Shown: positions 1 to 8,984, counted from the stretch's first letter. The stretch is 54,070 bases of DNA from Bacteriovoracaceae bacterium (GCA_016784965.1 JADHTQ010000026.1:1-54070); one strand, 5' to 3'. The notes: generated from the letters alone by a model not told the origin. Numbers and translations: made by a program.

Positions 1-5
1 ACACA

Positions 6-30
6 CCGTGTCCCACAAGTCTGCTGGCAC
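6..30. repeat. Half copy of palindromic repeat family B at window edge
   Basis: The first bases contain GTGTCCCACAAGTCTGCTGG followed by CAC, the same unit found near 37.4, 38.3, 39.0 and 39.2 kb. The bases before it (acacacc) look like the loop and start of the opposite arm, so the window probably begins inside a palindromic copy like that at 37383-37439. The other arm would lie outside the window. Confidence 0.75.
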
Positions 31-103
31 AAAAAAAACTTAAGATATTTATTGGTAAACCGAAAATATTGTATCAAGGATGCATAAAAAAGGATCTACC
101 TCC

Positions 104-586
104 ATGGAATGGAAAACTCAAAAAAGAAAACTCAAAGGTATCATTATCAATCCCAAGTTTCAGCTCTCAATAACGGGGTATTTTCTGTTTATAGCGCTAG
201 TAATCCTGTTTATTTTTTATAGTACCAATCTCATCTTTTTTCTAAAAATAGAAGAATTAGGGCGAGATTTAGGGCTTGGCAAAGGACATATATACTTTCA
301 GTTTATAGCAAAACAGCGAAATCTACTGAATTTTATCTTTATAGGTACTTCGTTTGTCGCCACTGTCGTGTTTGTTATTAGTGGAGTGATTTTATCGCAT
401 AAAATTGCAGGGCCATTTGATAAGTTTTGTAAACACCTAGAAAAGCTAGCAACTGGTGAAACAATGGAAGATGTATTTTGCCGAAAGGGTGACTATTTTC
501 AGGAAGTATTCGCACTATTTAATCGACACATGGATACTTATCGCAAAAAAATTAGCAATCCTTGTAAACAAGATGAGTCACAATGA
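104..586 (+). CDS. Two-TM membrane protein with HAMP-like linker
   Basis: A 160-residue inner-membrane protein. Two hydrophobic segments (about residues 21-45 and 75-100) bracket a short periplasmic loop. The second is followed by SHKIAGPFDKFCKHLEKLATGE, a stretch typical of HAMP linkers in signalling proteins, and the protein ends soon after without a kinase or chemotaxis output domain. The start is taken at ATG 104, which has AAAGGA nine bases upstream; an ATG at 80 sits directly against AAGG and is a poor start. The stop overlaps the next start by four bases (ATGA), so it is the first gene of a translationally coupled operon. It could be a sensor fragment or a scaffold working with the next anchored proteins; the exact role is unknown. 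Confidence 0.75.
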   Translation: MEWKTQKRKLKGIIINPKFQLSITGYFLFIALVILFIFYSTNLIFFLKIEELGRDLGLGKGHIYFQFIAKQRNLLNFIFIGTSFVATVVFVISGVILSHKIAGPFDKFCKHLEKLATGETMEDVFCRKGDYFQEVFALFNRHMDTYRKKISNPCKQDESQ

Positions 587-1491
587 ACTTTATAATCATT
601 ATGTCCCTATTTATGATCAGTTTTATTGTTGGTTCAATAACCGGCGGCCTATTTAGTTATGACAATGATTTTGAATTTGAAGAACATATTTCTTCAGTGG
701 GTGGGGATCAGACACTAGGCACTTCTTCAACTGACTTTAAATCAATTAAAAATAATTTAAATGATACTTTAAAACAAATTCAAATCAACCAAATTAAAAA
801 ATCTGTTGGGCGCATCCCTGCTTCTACTCCTGTGTCTTCAACTGAGGAGATGGTTAAACAACTACCGGTACCTGCTAAATACGAAAAGTTAAAAGAGGTA
901 TTCGACTTGGATAACCCCTATGAAGAGATGTTGATGAATTTGGCAGTAGCTGATTCTTATCGCAATAGCCTTCTTACTCCAGAAAAAGTTGATAAATTGA
1001 CTAAAGGCTATATATTAAAATTAAAAAGTAATCCCCAGGCGGCAATTAAGGCAATTAGAAAGTACCTTGGGGCAACAAATCCTAATCAATATCCACTAGA
1101 GCACGCATCCCTCATTATACTTGGTGCTCAACTTGATGGGCAAGAAGAAAAAGTAAAGGCAATGGCATATGATACTTTTACAACACCGATTGAGGGAGAA
1201 TATATTTACGTTAATGAAGCACGCAATGAGGAGGAGTTAAATCAAGCATTAAGTACGACTCATGAAATGCATGCTCCGGTTGTTGCTCACGAAATATTTT
1301 TACGAAAAGAGACAAATCCAGATGCCGCATTTAGTGCAACGGTCGACGCAATTAATAGTCAAGCGGATCCTCGAATTAAAGAATCAGTTACCAAACAACT
1401 TATAAACCATTTCCCTGAGCTAGAATCACAAATACGTGAAGTTTGGTCAGTTGCAGATGCTCAAGGGACCAAAACACCTGGAAATACATGA
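583..1491 (+). CDS. Membrane-anchored helical protein of unknown function
   Basis: A 302-residue protein with one N-terminal hydrophobic segment (about residues 3-22) and a long, mostly helical, probably periplasmic domain. No catalytic motif is visible. The motifs LKSNP (about residue 148) and PIEGEY (about residue 204) recur in the same order in the next gene (LKSNP, PIEGKY), so the two look like divergent paralogues. It overlaps both neighbours by four bases (ATGA), implying tightly linked synthesis. A HEAT/TPR-like helical repeat fold is possible but cannot be proved by eye. Confidence 0.7.
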   Translation: MNFIIIMSLFMISFIVGSITGGLFSYDNDFEFEEHISSVGGDQTLGTSSTDFKSIKNNLNDTLKQIQINQIKKSVGRIPASTPVSSTEEMVKQLPVPAKYEKLKEVFDLDNPYEEMLMNLAVADSYRNSLLTPEKVDKLTKGYILKLKSNPQAAIKAIRKYLGATNPNQYPLEHASLIILGAQLDGQEEKVKAMAYDTFTTPIEGEYIYVNEARNEEELNQALSTTHEMHAPVVAHEIFLRKETNPDAAFSATVDAINSQADPRIKESVTKQLINHFPELESQIREVWSVADAQGTKTPGNT

Positions 1492-2210
1492 TGATAAAAT
1501 ACATGGTGTTGTATCTTCTAGTGCTTGCAATCGGCTTCTATGTGGGCCTTAAGCTAGTTTATCAGGACATAGATGATAGTGAATCACTTTCAGCAGAAAT
1601 TGAGCAGAGTGCTCCAAGTAAAGAGGAATCTCAAAATAATTCAGGCCCGATGCAAAAGACAAAAGCAGGTACTCAAAAGGTTCAAGTAGCAACGGATTCA
1701 AATAGTGCTGCCGCTTTGGCCTTAAAAAAAGATATTGAAGTTATAAAAGAGATGATAGGACTTGAAAATTTTCTACCTCAGATCAATTCACCAGAAAATA
1801 GTCAATATCAAAAAAGGGCCAATAAACTTAAGTCAAACCCCAACCATTACTTTGAAATAATGGAAGAAAATTTAAACGGCACTCTTTTTAATGATCTACA
1901 AAAACAGTGGATGATAAAAATGTGTATGCAACTGGATGTTGCAAGAGATAAAAAAGTAAACCTTCTTGAAAAGGAAGTAAAAAAAACGTTAACTTTATCC
2001 AAAAAGGGGACCCCTACAGAAAGTTCTTTTACCGTCTTAACTGCAATGGAGTATTTTGTTCAACATGCTGATAGAGACCACCTTTTAACGGTCGCCAGAG
2101 ATGTTTTAGAAAATAACTCTTCAAAGCTTGCTTACAACTTCATTGTTGTACCCATCGAGGGTAAGTATCCTGATGAAGCCAATATTTTAAAAAGTGAGTT
2201 TGAATTATGA
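1488..2210 (+). CDS. Membrane-anchored helical protein, likely paralogue of preceding gene
   Basis: A 240-residue protein starting at ATG 1488, which overlaps the previous stop (ATGA). A longer reading from 1443 would add a cysteine-rich stretch that is only the previous gene read out of frame. Residues 4-20 form an N-terminal membrane anchor, followed by a polar, low-complexity linker (about 25-75) and a helical domain. LKSNP and PIEGKYPDEA match the motif order of the upstream protein. The next gene again starts inside its stop codon. No enzymatic motif is seen. Confidence 0.7.
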   Translation: MMIKYMVLYLLVLAIGFYVGLKLVYQDIDDSESLSAEIEQSAPSKEESQNNSGPMQKTKAGTQKVQVATDSNSAAALALKKDIEVIKEMIGLENFLPQINSPENSQYQKRANKLKSNPNHYFEIMEENLNGTLFNDLQKQWMIKMCMQLDVARDKKVNLLEKEVKKTLTLSKKGTPTESSFTVLTAMEYFVQHADRDHLLTVARDVLENNSSKLAYNFIVVPIEGKYPDEANILKSEFEL

Positions 2211-3070
2211 ATGTATTTATCAAAATGAAATTTTTAACTTTTATCATGCTCACAATGGTATTGAATTTATCTAACATGACATTATATGCAATAACTTGCA
2301 ATAACCAAGATACCTGTTTGTTGAATTTACCTGCATACATTCAAACAAACCGAGATCATGTATCTGAGCAATGGTTTTTACCTGGCAATAGAACAAATGT
2401 CTGCGCACCAACTTCAGCGGCAATGATTAGTCAAGGTATTGCCAATATATCCGGGCTTGATGGTCCTTCCAATCCAACATTTGCAGATTTTTATAATACA
2501 GACTCAATTCCTGCAAAAATTGATTTTATGGCGACAGCAATGAGAACTTCTCGCACTGATGGAACATATATACCAGAAACTGGGCAAGTTTATGACGATT
2601 TTAAAGATGCCTATGGCCTAAACTGGCATATAAATTATTTTCAAAGTGGAAGTTCATATATACGCATATCAACCCTAGTGCCGATGTGTACACTACAAAA
2701 CATATTCAAAGGAACAAGTGGAAATTGGAACAACGGTCATGCTGCACCGTTTGCTCTTTTATATGGACACTACTATGAAAGCACTGAGACTAGAAATGGA
2801 GTGAAGTTTCATAGTTACGAAAGAAGGGGTGGGCATGCAACTACGGTTCGGGGTTATGTCTACAATAAATTGAGAATGCAGGATCCAGCACTTGGAAATT
2901 ACGATTTTAAAGTGTCTGTGCTCCCAAAAAGGATTGAAGAGGATGGAGTACTGAAAGAGGAATTTTCACTGCCGTATTCTAGCCAAGATAGAGTAATGTA
3001 TATTTTTGAAAAAAGTGTTAATAATTATATCCCTATTATTAGGACATTTCTTGCAGTTGGAACAAAATAA
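2207..3070 (+). CDS. Exported C39-like (papain-fold) cysteine peptidase
   Basis: A 287-residue protein with a signal peptide (hydrophobic about residues 8-27, cleavage after LYA). NVCAPTSAAMI (Cys66) resembles the CGPTSxAM nucleophile motif of the peptidase_C39_2 family. RGGHATTVRGY (His210) and MQDPALG (Asp226) match the family's His and Asp/Asn positions, so a complete papain-like triad is readable. The family usually has CGP; here it is CAP. The product should act in the periplasm or outside. It overlaps the upstream gene (ATGA) and is followed after 26 bases by the thrombospondin-repeat lipoprotein, so it may process or work with that protein; this partnership is inference. Confidence 0.7.
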   Translation: MNVFIKMKFLTFIMLTMVLNLSNMTLYAITCNNQDTCLLNLPAYIQTNRDHVSEQWFLPGNRTNVCAPTSAAMISQGIANISGLDGPSNPTFADFYNTDSIPAKIDFMATAMRTSRTDGTYIPETGQVYDDFKDAYGLNWHINYFQSGSSYIRISTLVPMCTLQNIFKGTSGNWNNGHAAPFALLYGHYYESTETRNGVKFHSYERRGGHATTVRGYVYNKLRMQDPALGNYDFKVSVLPKRIEEDGVLKEEFSLPYSSQDRVMYIFEKSVNNYIPIIRTFLAVGTK

Positions 3071-3096
3071 TTGATAAAGTAAATTAAGGATACACC

Positions 3097-5514
3097 GTGA
3101 AGTTTTATTATTGGATCATTGTAATTTTAATTTTGATCACATCGTGTAAGTTAGAAAAACTTCAACTTAAGGAGGACCAAAAAAAAGGTACTTCAGAAGA
3201 AAGACTACAAAGGGGAGAACCATTTTCTTTGCGTGGTACGGTTACATTTATTTTCGACACACTTATTTCAACCGCCCATGCAAATGTACCAGAATGTAAA
3301 TCAACATGTACTGACCAGCAAAAATGCGTAAAGCTATATGTGGTTAAAGATGGAATTCAAACTGCAGTTTGTGAAGCACAAAAAAAAGATGATGGAAGCT
3401 TCAAAATGGACTTTGCCTCAAAGCCCGACATCCTACACAATGCAGTTACCTTATACGTATCAGCAGATGAAAGAGGTAATCGTCGAGAAAATCTTTCATT
3501 TTTTGACAACCCAAGCAATTTACAAAACATTGCAATCAACCAAACCAGCACCACTGAGCGTGTGCGAAAGCAAGAAGTGTTTGACCAGGTGATAGATGAA
3601 TTTGGAGAAGTTGGTTATGCTCTAAATAATTTATCAACTGATGAGGTAACCACATTTTTAAACCAAGTGGAAAATGGAATGACTTGTGCGGATAGATCAG
3701 ATGCAACTTGCAGAATCAATGGAGGGTGGTCAGCGTGGTTCAATGATGGCGAATGTGACACTTCTGTTGGATTGTTACGGCAAAAGCGCTATTGTAATAA
3801 TCCTACACCAAGAAATGGTGGCAGTGGGTGTGTAGGAGAAAGTGCAAGAACAATTTCTTGCAAACGACATGGAGGATGGTCCAACTGGGTCCGCGGAGCG
3901 TGTTTAACTCATACAGGAGAATTAACTGAAACTCGTCATTGTAATAACCCAACGCCAGCTAATGGTGGTAATGGATGTCCCGGGACAGGTACGCGAATTA
4001 CGGGGTGTATTCGTCATGGAGGTTGGTCAGAGTGGGTTAATGGTAACTGTGACTCTACAAGAGGCAGTCAAACTCAAACCCGTGAATGCAATAATCCAGC
4101 TCCCGGTAACGGAGGACAGGACTGCCGAGGTGCAAGTTCACGTACTATAGGTTGTGCCCGTCATGGGGGGTGGTCAGATTGGCTAGATGGAAGCTGCAAT
4201 ACAGCTACCGGAGAACAAACCCAAACGCGAGTATGCAATAACCCGACCCCTGCTAATGGAGGAAGAAACTGCATTGGTGATGATACACAAACGGCAGAAT
4301 GTAAGCGCCACGGAGGATGGTCAAACTGGGCAAATGGAACTTGTGATACTGCCACAGGTAGACAAGTACAAACGCGCGAATGCAACAATCCTACACCTCT
4401 CCACGGAGGTAACCCCTGTAGAGGAGACCGTGAGCGAACAATGGGCTGCGCTCGTCATGGAGGTTGGTCTGCCTGGCAAAATGATGGGGGATGCAACACT
4501 GAAACGGGAGAGATTAGACAAATAAGAAGATGTGACAACCCCGCCCCGAACAATGGAGGACATAATTGTCAGGGAGAAAGTGTAAAAATAATTTTATGTC
4601 CACGCCATGGAGGTTGGTCTGCCTGGCAAAATGATGGGGCCTGTAATACTACGACAGGAGAGCAAATTCAAGTTCGTCAATGTGACCACCCAACTCCTGC
4701 CAACAATGGCGACAACTGTAGTGGAGAAAGCAGACAAGTTATTGCCTGCGCACGCCATGGAGGATGGTCTGATTGGGTAGTCGGAAACTGTGACACAACA
4801 ATTGGAGAGCAAGTTAAAACTCGCTCATGCAACAACCCTGCCCCCAGAGGTGGAGGAAATAATTGTGAGGGTAGTAATTCTGAAACCATGCCATGCAAGA
4901 GACATGGAGGCTGGTCAGACTGGTTAAATGACGGAGAATGTGATAATGCCAATGGCACCGTTAGACAAATACGTTATTGCAACAGGCCCACTCCCGCAAA
5001 TGGAGGGGACCCTTGTAGTGGTGAGAGCTCACAAACCGTAAACTGCCAAAGACATGGAGGCTGGTCTGACTGGGCAAATGATGGAAACTGCAATACAGGA
5101 ACAGGTAGAGTAAATCAAGTCAGATACTGCAATAATCCCGCTCCAAGTAATGGTGGAAGACCATGTGAAGGAGAAAGCTCCAGAGAGGTAGACTGTCCAG
5201 TTGATGGAGGTTGGTCGGACTGGGCAAATGATGGCGGATGTAATACAAGTACCGGTAAACAGCGTCAGACACATGTGTGCAATAATCCTACACCTCGCAA
5301 TGGGGGAAGACCATGTCCAGGAGAGTCCTCAAGAGAAATCGGCTGTCTAGTAAATGGCGGATGGACCCCATGGCAAGAACCAGAATGCAGCGCTAGCACA
5401 GGAAGATCAGTTCACACCAGATCATGCACCAACCCCACACCCCAAAACGGTGGCACTGTCTGTCAAGGCGAAGACAGAAAAATCCTAAGATGCGCAGTAG
5501 AAACCTGCGACTAA
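3097..5514 (+). CDS. Lipoprotein with twelve thrombospondin type-1-like repeats
   Basis: An 805-residue protein starting at GTG 3097 with AAGGA upstream. The N-terminus has a lipobox (ILITSC, Cys17), so it is probably an outer-membrane or surface lipoprotein. After a Cys-containing N-terminal domain (about 60-200) come twelve tandem units of about 49 residues from residue 208 to the end. Each has GGWSxW near its start, a middle Cys, CNNPxPxNGG and a C-terminal Cys, the pattern of thrombospondin type-1 repeats with their disulfide cysteines. Such repeats commonly mediate adhesion to glycans or proteins. It is the last gene of the coupled operon with two anchored proteins and a C39-like peptidase. 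An adhesin used for attachment to other cells is the favoured inference. Confidence 0.85.
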   Translation: MKFYYWIIVILILITSCKLEKLQLKEDQKKGTSEERLQRGEPFSLRGTVTFIFDTLISTAHANVPECKSTCTDQQKCVKLYVVKDGIQTAVCEAQKKDDGSFKMDFASKPDILHNAVTLYVSADERGNRRENLSFFDNPSNLQNIAINQTSTTERVRKQEVFDQVIDEFGEVGYALNNLSTDEVTTFLNQVENGMTCADRSDATCRINGGWSAWFNDGECDTSVGLLRQKRYCNNPTPRNGGSGCVGESARTISCKRHGGWSNWVRGACLTHTGELTETRHCNNPTPANGGNGCPGTGTRITGCIRHGGWSEWVNGNCDSTRGSQTQTRECNNPAPGNGGQDCRGASSRTIGCARHGGWSDWLDGSCNTATGEQTQTRVCNNPTPANGGRNCIGDDTQTAECKRHGGWSNWANGTCDTATGRQVQTRECNNPTPLHGGNPCRGDRERTMGCARHGGWSAWQNDGGCNTETGEIRQIRRCDNPAPNNGGHNCQGESVKIILCPRHGGWSAWQNDGACNTTTGEQIQVRQCDHPTPANNGDNCSGESRQVIACARHGGWSDWVVGNCDTTIGEQVKTRSCNNPAPRGGGNNCEGSNSETMPCKRHGGWSDWLNDGECDNANGTVRQIRYCNRPTPANGGDPCSGESSQTVNCQRHGGWSDWANDGNCNTGTGRVNQVRYCNNPAPSNGGRPCEGESSREVDCPVDGGWSDWANDGGCNTSTGKQRQTHVCNNPTPRNGGRPCPGESSREIGCLVNGGWTPWQEPECSASTGRSVHTRSCTNPTPQNGGTVCQGEDRKILRCAVETCD

Positions 5515-5535
5515 ACGCTCCCCAAACGCTCCCCC

Positions 5536-5556
5536 AAAAGGTTCCTGGTTCCAAAA
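5536..5556. repeat. REP-like repeat family A, downstream of transposase
   Basis: AAAAGGTTCCTGGTTCCAAA plus A. This is the reverse complement of the 21-base core that occurs three times in tandem on the far side of the transposase gene (6421-6521). Copies of opposite orientation therefore flank the gene, as expected for REP elements mobilised by a REP-associated tyrosine transposase. Confidence 0.8.
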
Positions 5557-5609
5557 CGGGTCACACAGCACAATAAATTATAACCAAAGGGAATGGGCAA
5601 AGCAGTTCG

Positions 5610-6305
5610 TTAAAGATGTAGGAATGAGTTATTTTTTAGCGTTGTACTTTCTAACGTTGTATTTGTATGCATGGCCTTAGGCTTTATAAGTCTTTTGAAG
5701 TGCTTATCCTTTGCATATTTAAATTTTGGTCTATCTAGGCCAGACCTAATACTACTTGCTTCATCATCGTCAAATTTATGATTAAGCCATTGGTTAAAAG
5801 AACTTTTGACATCAAATAAGTTTGGGAGTGCAAACTTATTAATGTTCACGGGGAAAGACTTATTGTAAAAACTATAGTGGTATGTGCTGTAAGGATATGC
5901 TTCCACTTGCTTGCAAAGGTCCACAACTACCGGGTTGCGGATAATATATTTAAAAGCATTAAGCAATTGATCAGGCTTTACTAATAGTGAGGATTTATAT
6001 CTTCCACCATAAATTGAGTTGATGGTTTTTGCTCGTTTTTGCACTTCAAGTGTAGATTTTTTCATAATCCAATACATAATGCGATCTATGTTTTCAAGAG
6101 GAGTCCACAACATAAGGTGAAAGTGATTGTTCATTAAAACAAAAGCTACAATCTTAGCTTGTTCGACTTTGGCCACAAATCTAAGCTGTTCGAGATAGAT
6201 TTGCCACATTTGTGAATTATCGAGTGGAAACCAACACTTGTTGTGGGCACGTGCAACGACATGATAGGGATAAAGATCGGTTCTTATAGTTGGTTTTCTT
6301 GGCAT
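5610..6305 (-). CDS. REP-associated tyrosine transposase (IS200-like Y1 family)
   Basis: A 231-residue single-domain protein. It begins MPRKPTIRTDLYPYHVVARAHNK, like other RAYT proteins. The metal-binding motif is NNHFHLML (HFH in place of HUH) and a candidate catalytic tyrosine lies in FKYIIRNPV. These enzymes cut and join single-stranded DNA at REP hairpins. The start is taken at ATG 6305; an in-frame TTG at 6311 is less likely. Family A repeats lie on both sides (5536-5556 and 6406-6536), as is usual for this family. The gene appears intact. It sits between an operon and an unrelated exported protein, so it is probably a domesticated or recently mobile element. Confidence 0.88.
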   Translation of the reverse strand: MPRKPTIRTDLYPYHVVARAHNKCWFPLDNSQMWQIYLEQLRFVAKVEQAKIVAFVLMNNHFHLMLWTPLENIDRIMYWIMKKSTLEVQKRAKTINSIYGGRYKSSLLVKPDQLLNAFKYIIRNPVVVDLCKQVEAYPYSTYHYSFYNKSFPVNINKFALPNLFDVKSSFNQWLNHKFDDDEASSIRSGLDRPKFKYAKDKHFKRLIKPKAMHTNTTLESTTLKNNSFLHL

Positions 6306-6405
6306 GAACAAGTCAATATCAGCTTTATCACTTAATATGAATTAAATACTTCGTTTTTGTCGTGATATTTCGTTTTTGAAAAATCGGAGAGATAATGCGT
6401 CAACA

Positions 6406-6536
6406 ACGCATAGTGCCCCCTTTTGGAACCAGGAACCTTTTGACCACGCATAGTGCCCCCTTTTGGAACCAGGAACCTTTTGACCACGCGTAGCGCCCCC
6501 TTTTGGAACCAGGAACCTTTTGAAGGAACCTTTTGA
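6406..6536. repeat. Three tandem 40-bp REP-like units (family A) plus partial copy
   Basis: Units at 6406-6445, 6446-6485 and 6486-6522 each contain ACGCRTAGYGCCCCC followed by a 21-base core that includes GGAACCAGGAACC. A shortened copy (GGAACCTTTTGAGGG) follows at 6525. The third unit differs by two bases in the left part. The array lies between the transposase and the 3' end of the next gene (stop at 6544). An inverted single copy lies on the other side of the transposase. The core is a direct repeat of GGAACC rather than a strong hairpin. Confidence 0.85.
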
Positions 6537-6543
6537 GGGAAAA

Positions 6544-8751
6544 CTATTCGCCTGATAGGGTTTTTAACCATTCACCGCGCTCTGGCGTTACGTAGCAATC
6601 ATCTTCTTCTTCATCTACATGGCAGATCATTTTTCTATAGAACTCACCTAAGGTATCAAGAGATGTATCCATGGAGCGAGCATCGTGTTCTCTGCTATTT
6701 AAAATTCCTTGGACATATGTGAATTGATCAAATAAAGCATCTTGATTGTCAGGGTTGTGAAGGACCTTTACGGGTTTTACTTTTTTACCACTCATTTCTA
6801 ATTTTAGGGTAACTAGTTGATCAACATTTTCTTTTGGTAGCAATTGTACTAAAAAGCCAAGTCCTACATTTATAAAGACTAAGTTATCCCTGAGTTGGTT
6901 TAACACTGTAAATTTTTTCTGTCTTCCCATTAAACTTTTATCTCTATCTGTTGTAATGGCGGCTAAGGCGTTTAGCATACTGCTAATTTTGTTTCTGTAG
7001 CCCATGAAGAATTTCTCGGCTCTGCCAGGGCTCATTTCATCGGGGTATCCGCGGTTTTCAGGGTTCCTGTACTGGCTATCTAAACAGTGGTTAATTTCTG
7101 CATCGGTATCGAAGCAATTTGCTATATCCGCGCTATGAGGCATGTAGTTTAATTTATCTTCCTTTTCTAGTTTAAAGATGTATTTGATAAAGCGTCGCTC
7201 TAGCTCATAAAAGCTTATGTAGGGCAAACTTAAAAACGCATCGAGCTTGAATCTAATTTGGAAATAGATTCTGGCACTTTTAATCCTATCCATGTTGCGC
7301 CATTGCCCCCAATCAATTCTTTGAAATAGTGGGGCAGGTGTAACAGATTGTATTTTGGCCATACTTGCAAAAATATCTCGTCTTGAAAGTTTGCTATCTT
7401 TGACATCATATATATAGGTAAGTCCGACAAAGTTAGAGGGTAGACTTTTTTCATTGGTCTTGATCAAAGTAGAAAGAGACTGAGTGGTATCTGTTTTAAA
7501 AACCCACAGTAGTGCTCCACCTTTTGTGTGTCTAGTGGTATCTAATTGATAATAACTGATATCGCCATCAATTCTTTCACTGGAAATATTGTGTTTGGAG
7601 TATGTTTTTTCGTCAGTTACCCTGAGCAGGTTGTTGCCAAGTTTGATACCTGCAGTATCATTGTATGCATGATCATTACCTTTAAAAACTCTGTGAACCC
7701 TTCTTTCCTTTAGAGGAAGAATGGAGTCTTTTTTGGCTATTTCTTCTGCTGTAGTGATATCAGATAATACTTGGCTTTTTAATCTAGAGAGACCTTTAAA
7801 TGGCTGTAGGGTTTCAAGTCTTTTAAAACGATATGTAGATGCTAAGATCCGATCATACGCGATCCTTGCATCTTTGTCTTTTAGGTCAAAGATATAGTCA
7901 ACCATAAAAAGTTCTGTATTACTCTCACCAAAACCAAAACTTAACAAATTTAGGTCAATGATTTTTTTAATTCTCTTTTTTACTCTGTGTTCTGCCTTAT
8001 CAACTAGTTTATCGTATATTGCATTACCATTTTTATTATTTTCAAACTCAACTCTAAAAATATCAATTCCCAAATCAAGCCTTGCAAAGAAGCTTTTGCC
8101 GTTGGATCTAAGGGCGATAACTTTCATTCGGACATAGTCATTTTTCATTTTTTGGATATCAAGGCGAAAGGCCCCACTCCAGATAAAAAGTATGCCGGCA
8201 TTTGCATGTAGGTGATTATCTATAATTCCTTCACCTCTACCTATTGAGAGGTTCAGACTTATGGGGATACTAACAAAGTCACCATCATTTAACTTGCGTG
8301 CTTTTTCTGCATTTATTGGAAGATTTAAGGGGGTATAGGGAGTGGCAAACAATGCGTCTTTTTGTTTTTTAAATTGTCGTACAAAGACAGCTTCAGTATT
8401 ACTTCCTATGCCAAATGAAATTGGGAGGTTAGCGCCTATCCACGACATGGGGCTTAAGCCTAAATTGAATCGATAGCGGTCGACTCGTGAATATAAACCT
8501 TTATTGTAAGAGGGGCGTACTTTATAATTGTAACGGCCATCAACACTGACACCAGTTAGCAGTTCTGAATTAAAAACTTTAAATTCTTCAGATATGTCTA
8601 AGTCAGCTATTTCTTCTCTTAGTTTTTTAAAAGCAGTATCAACGTGCAGATATTCTTTTAAGTCGTCGATGTCATTTCCGTAAGCCACCTGAGCGATTAA
8701 AGATACAAGAAGCATTGAGTACATTGCGAATTTTTTGACTATTGTTTGCAT
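6544..8751 (-). CDS. Large exported protein of unknown function
   Basis: A 735-residue protein with a signal peptide (hydrophobic about residues 10-24, cleavage near AYG). The ATG at 8751 has a strong GAGGGGGA ribosome binding site. The N-terminal third contains short alternating polar/hydrophobic stretches (for example YRFNLGLSPMSWIGANLPIS) compatible with beta strands, and a basic helical stretch (HRVKKRIKKI) lies near residue 250. Cysteines are few and occur mainly as C-terminal pairs. No catalytic motif is recognised. Its promoter region (8752-8984) contains repeated TGCAT motifs. It could be an envelope or outer-membrane-associated protein, but nothing in the sequence settles this. Confidence 0.7.
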   Translation of the reverse strand: MQTIVKKFAMYSMLLVSLIAQVAYGNDIDDLKEYLHVDTAFKKLREEIADLDISEEFKVFNSELLTGVSVDGRYNYKVRPSYNKGLYSRVDRYRFNLGLSPMSWIGANLPISFGIGSNTEAVFVRQFKKQKDALFATPYTPLNLPINAEKARKLNDGDFVSIPISLNLSIGRGEGIIDNHLHANAGILFIWSGAFRLDIQKMKNDYVRMKVIALRSNGKSFFARLDLGIDIFRVEFENNKNGNAIYDKLVDKAEHRVKKRIKKIIDLNLLSFGFGESNTELFMVDYIFDLKDKDARIAYDRILASTYRFKRLETLQPFKGLSRLKSQVLSDITTAEEIAKKDSILPLKERRVHRVFKGNDHAYNDTAGIKLGNNLLRVTDEKTYSKHNISSERIDGDISYYQLDTTRHTKGGALLWVFKTDTTQSLSTLIKTNEKSLPSNFVGLTYIYDVKDSKLSRRDIFASMAKIQSVTPAPLFQRIDWGQWRNMDRIKSARIYFQIRFKLDAFLSLPYISFYELERRFIKYIFKLEKEDKLNYMPHSADIANCFDTDAEINHCLDSQYRNPENRGYPDEMSPGRAEKFFMGYRNKISSMLNALAAITTDRDKSLMGRQKKFTVLNQLRDNLVFINVGLGFLVQLLPKENVDQLVTLKLEMSGKKVKPVKVLHNPDNQDALFDQFTYVQGILNSREHDARSMDTSLDTLGEFYRKMICHVDEEEDDCYVTPERGEWLKTLSGE

Positions 8752-8984
8752 TTTTCCCCCTCAAAGTGAATGCATAAAAATTATTGATTTTTCGTTGCAT
8801 ACCACAAATTTGATGCATGTGAATAAAAAGTTAAAAAAACTGCATATAAGTGCATTCACACTGTAAATAAGGTATTTTTTATACAGTAAAAATGTGCAAC
8901 GCGCGGCGACGTGGGCTCACCAAACGCTTATGTGGCAAACATTTTCTGTATTTAAAAAGAGATGCCCTATGTATAATTTAAGTT
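8752..8984. promoter_or_regulatory. Divergent intergenic region with TGCAT repeats and inverted repeat
   Basis: The 233 bases between two divergent genes are AT-rich and contain TGCAT five times. A 9-bp inverted pair is present: GTGAATGCA at 8766-8774 and TGCATTCAC at 8851-8859. The pair could bind a dimeric regulator of the leftward gene. No regulator gene is adjacent, so this is only a candidate. Confidence 0.35.

Noticed and set aside
1443-1487. Upstream extension of the third operon gene
   Set aside because: The ATG at 1488 overlaps the preceding stop as in the other operon junctions; the extension has no site for ribosomes.
3962-5274. Several open frames in other frames of the thrombospondin-repeat gene
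   Set aside because: They arise from the repeated DNA of the real gene and have no ribosome binding sites.
6406-6536. Possible CRISPR array
   Set aside because: The three 40-bp units are directly adjacent with no spacers and match the repeat beside the transposase.
6332-6571. Open frame on the minus strand across the repeat array
   Set aside because: Its protein is only the tandem repeat translated; no start signal.
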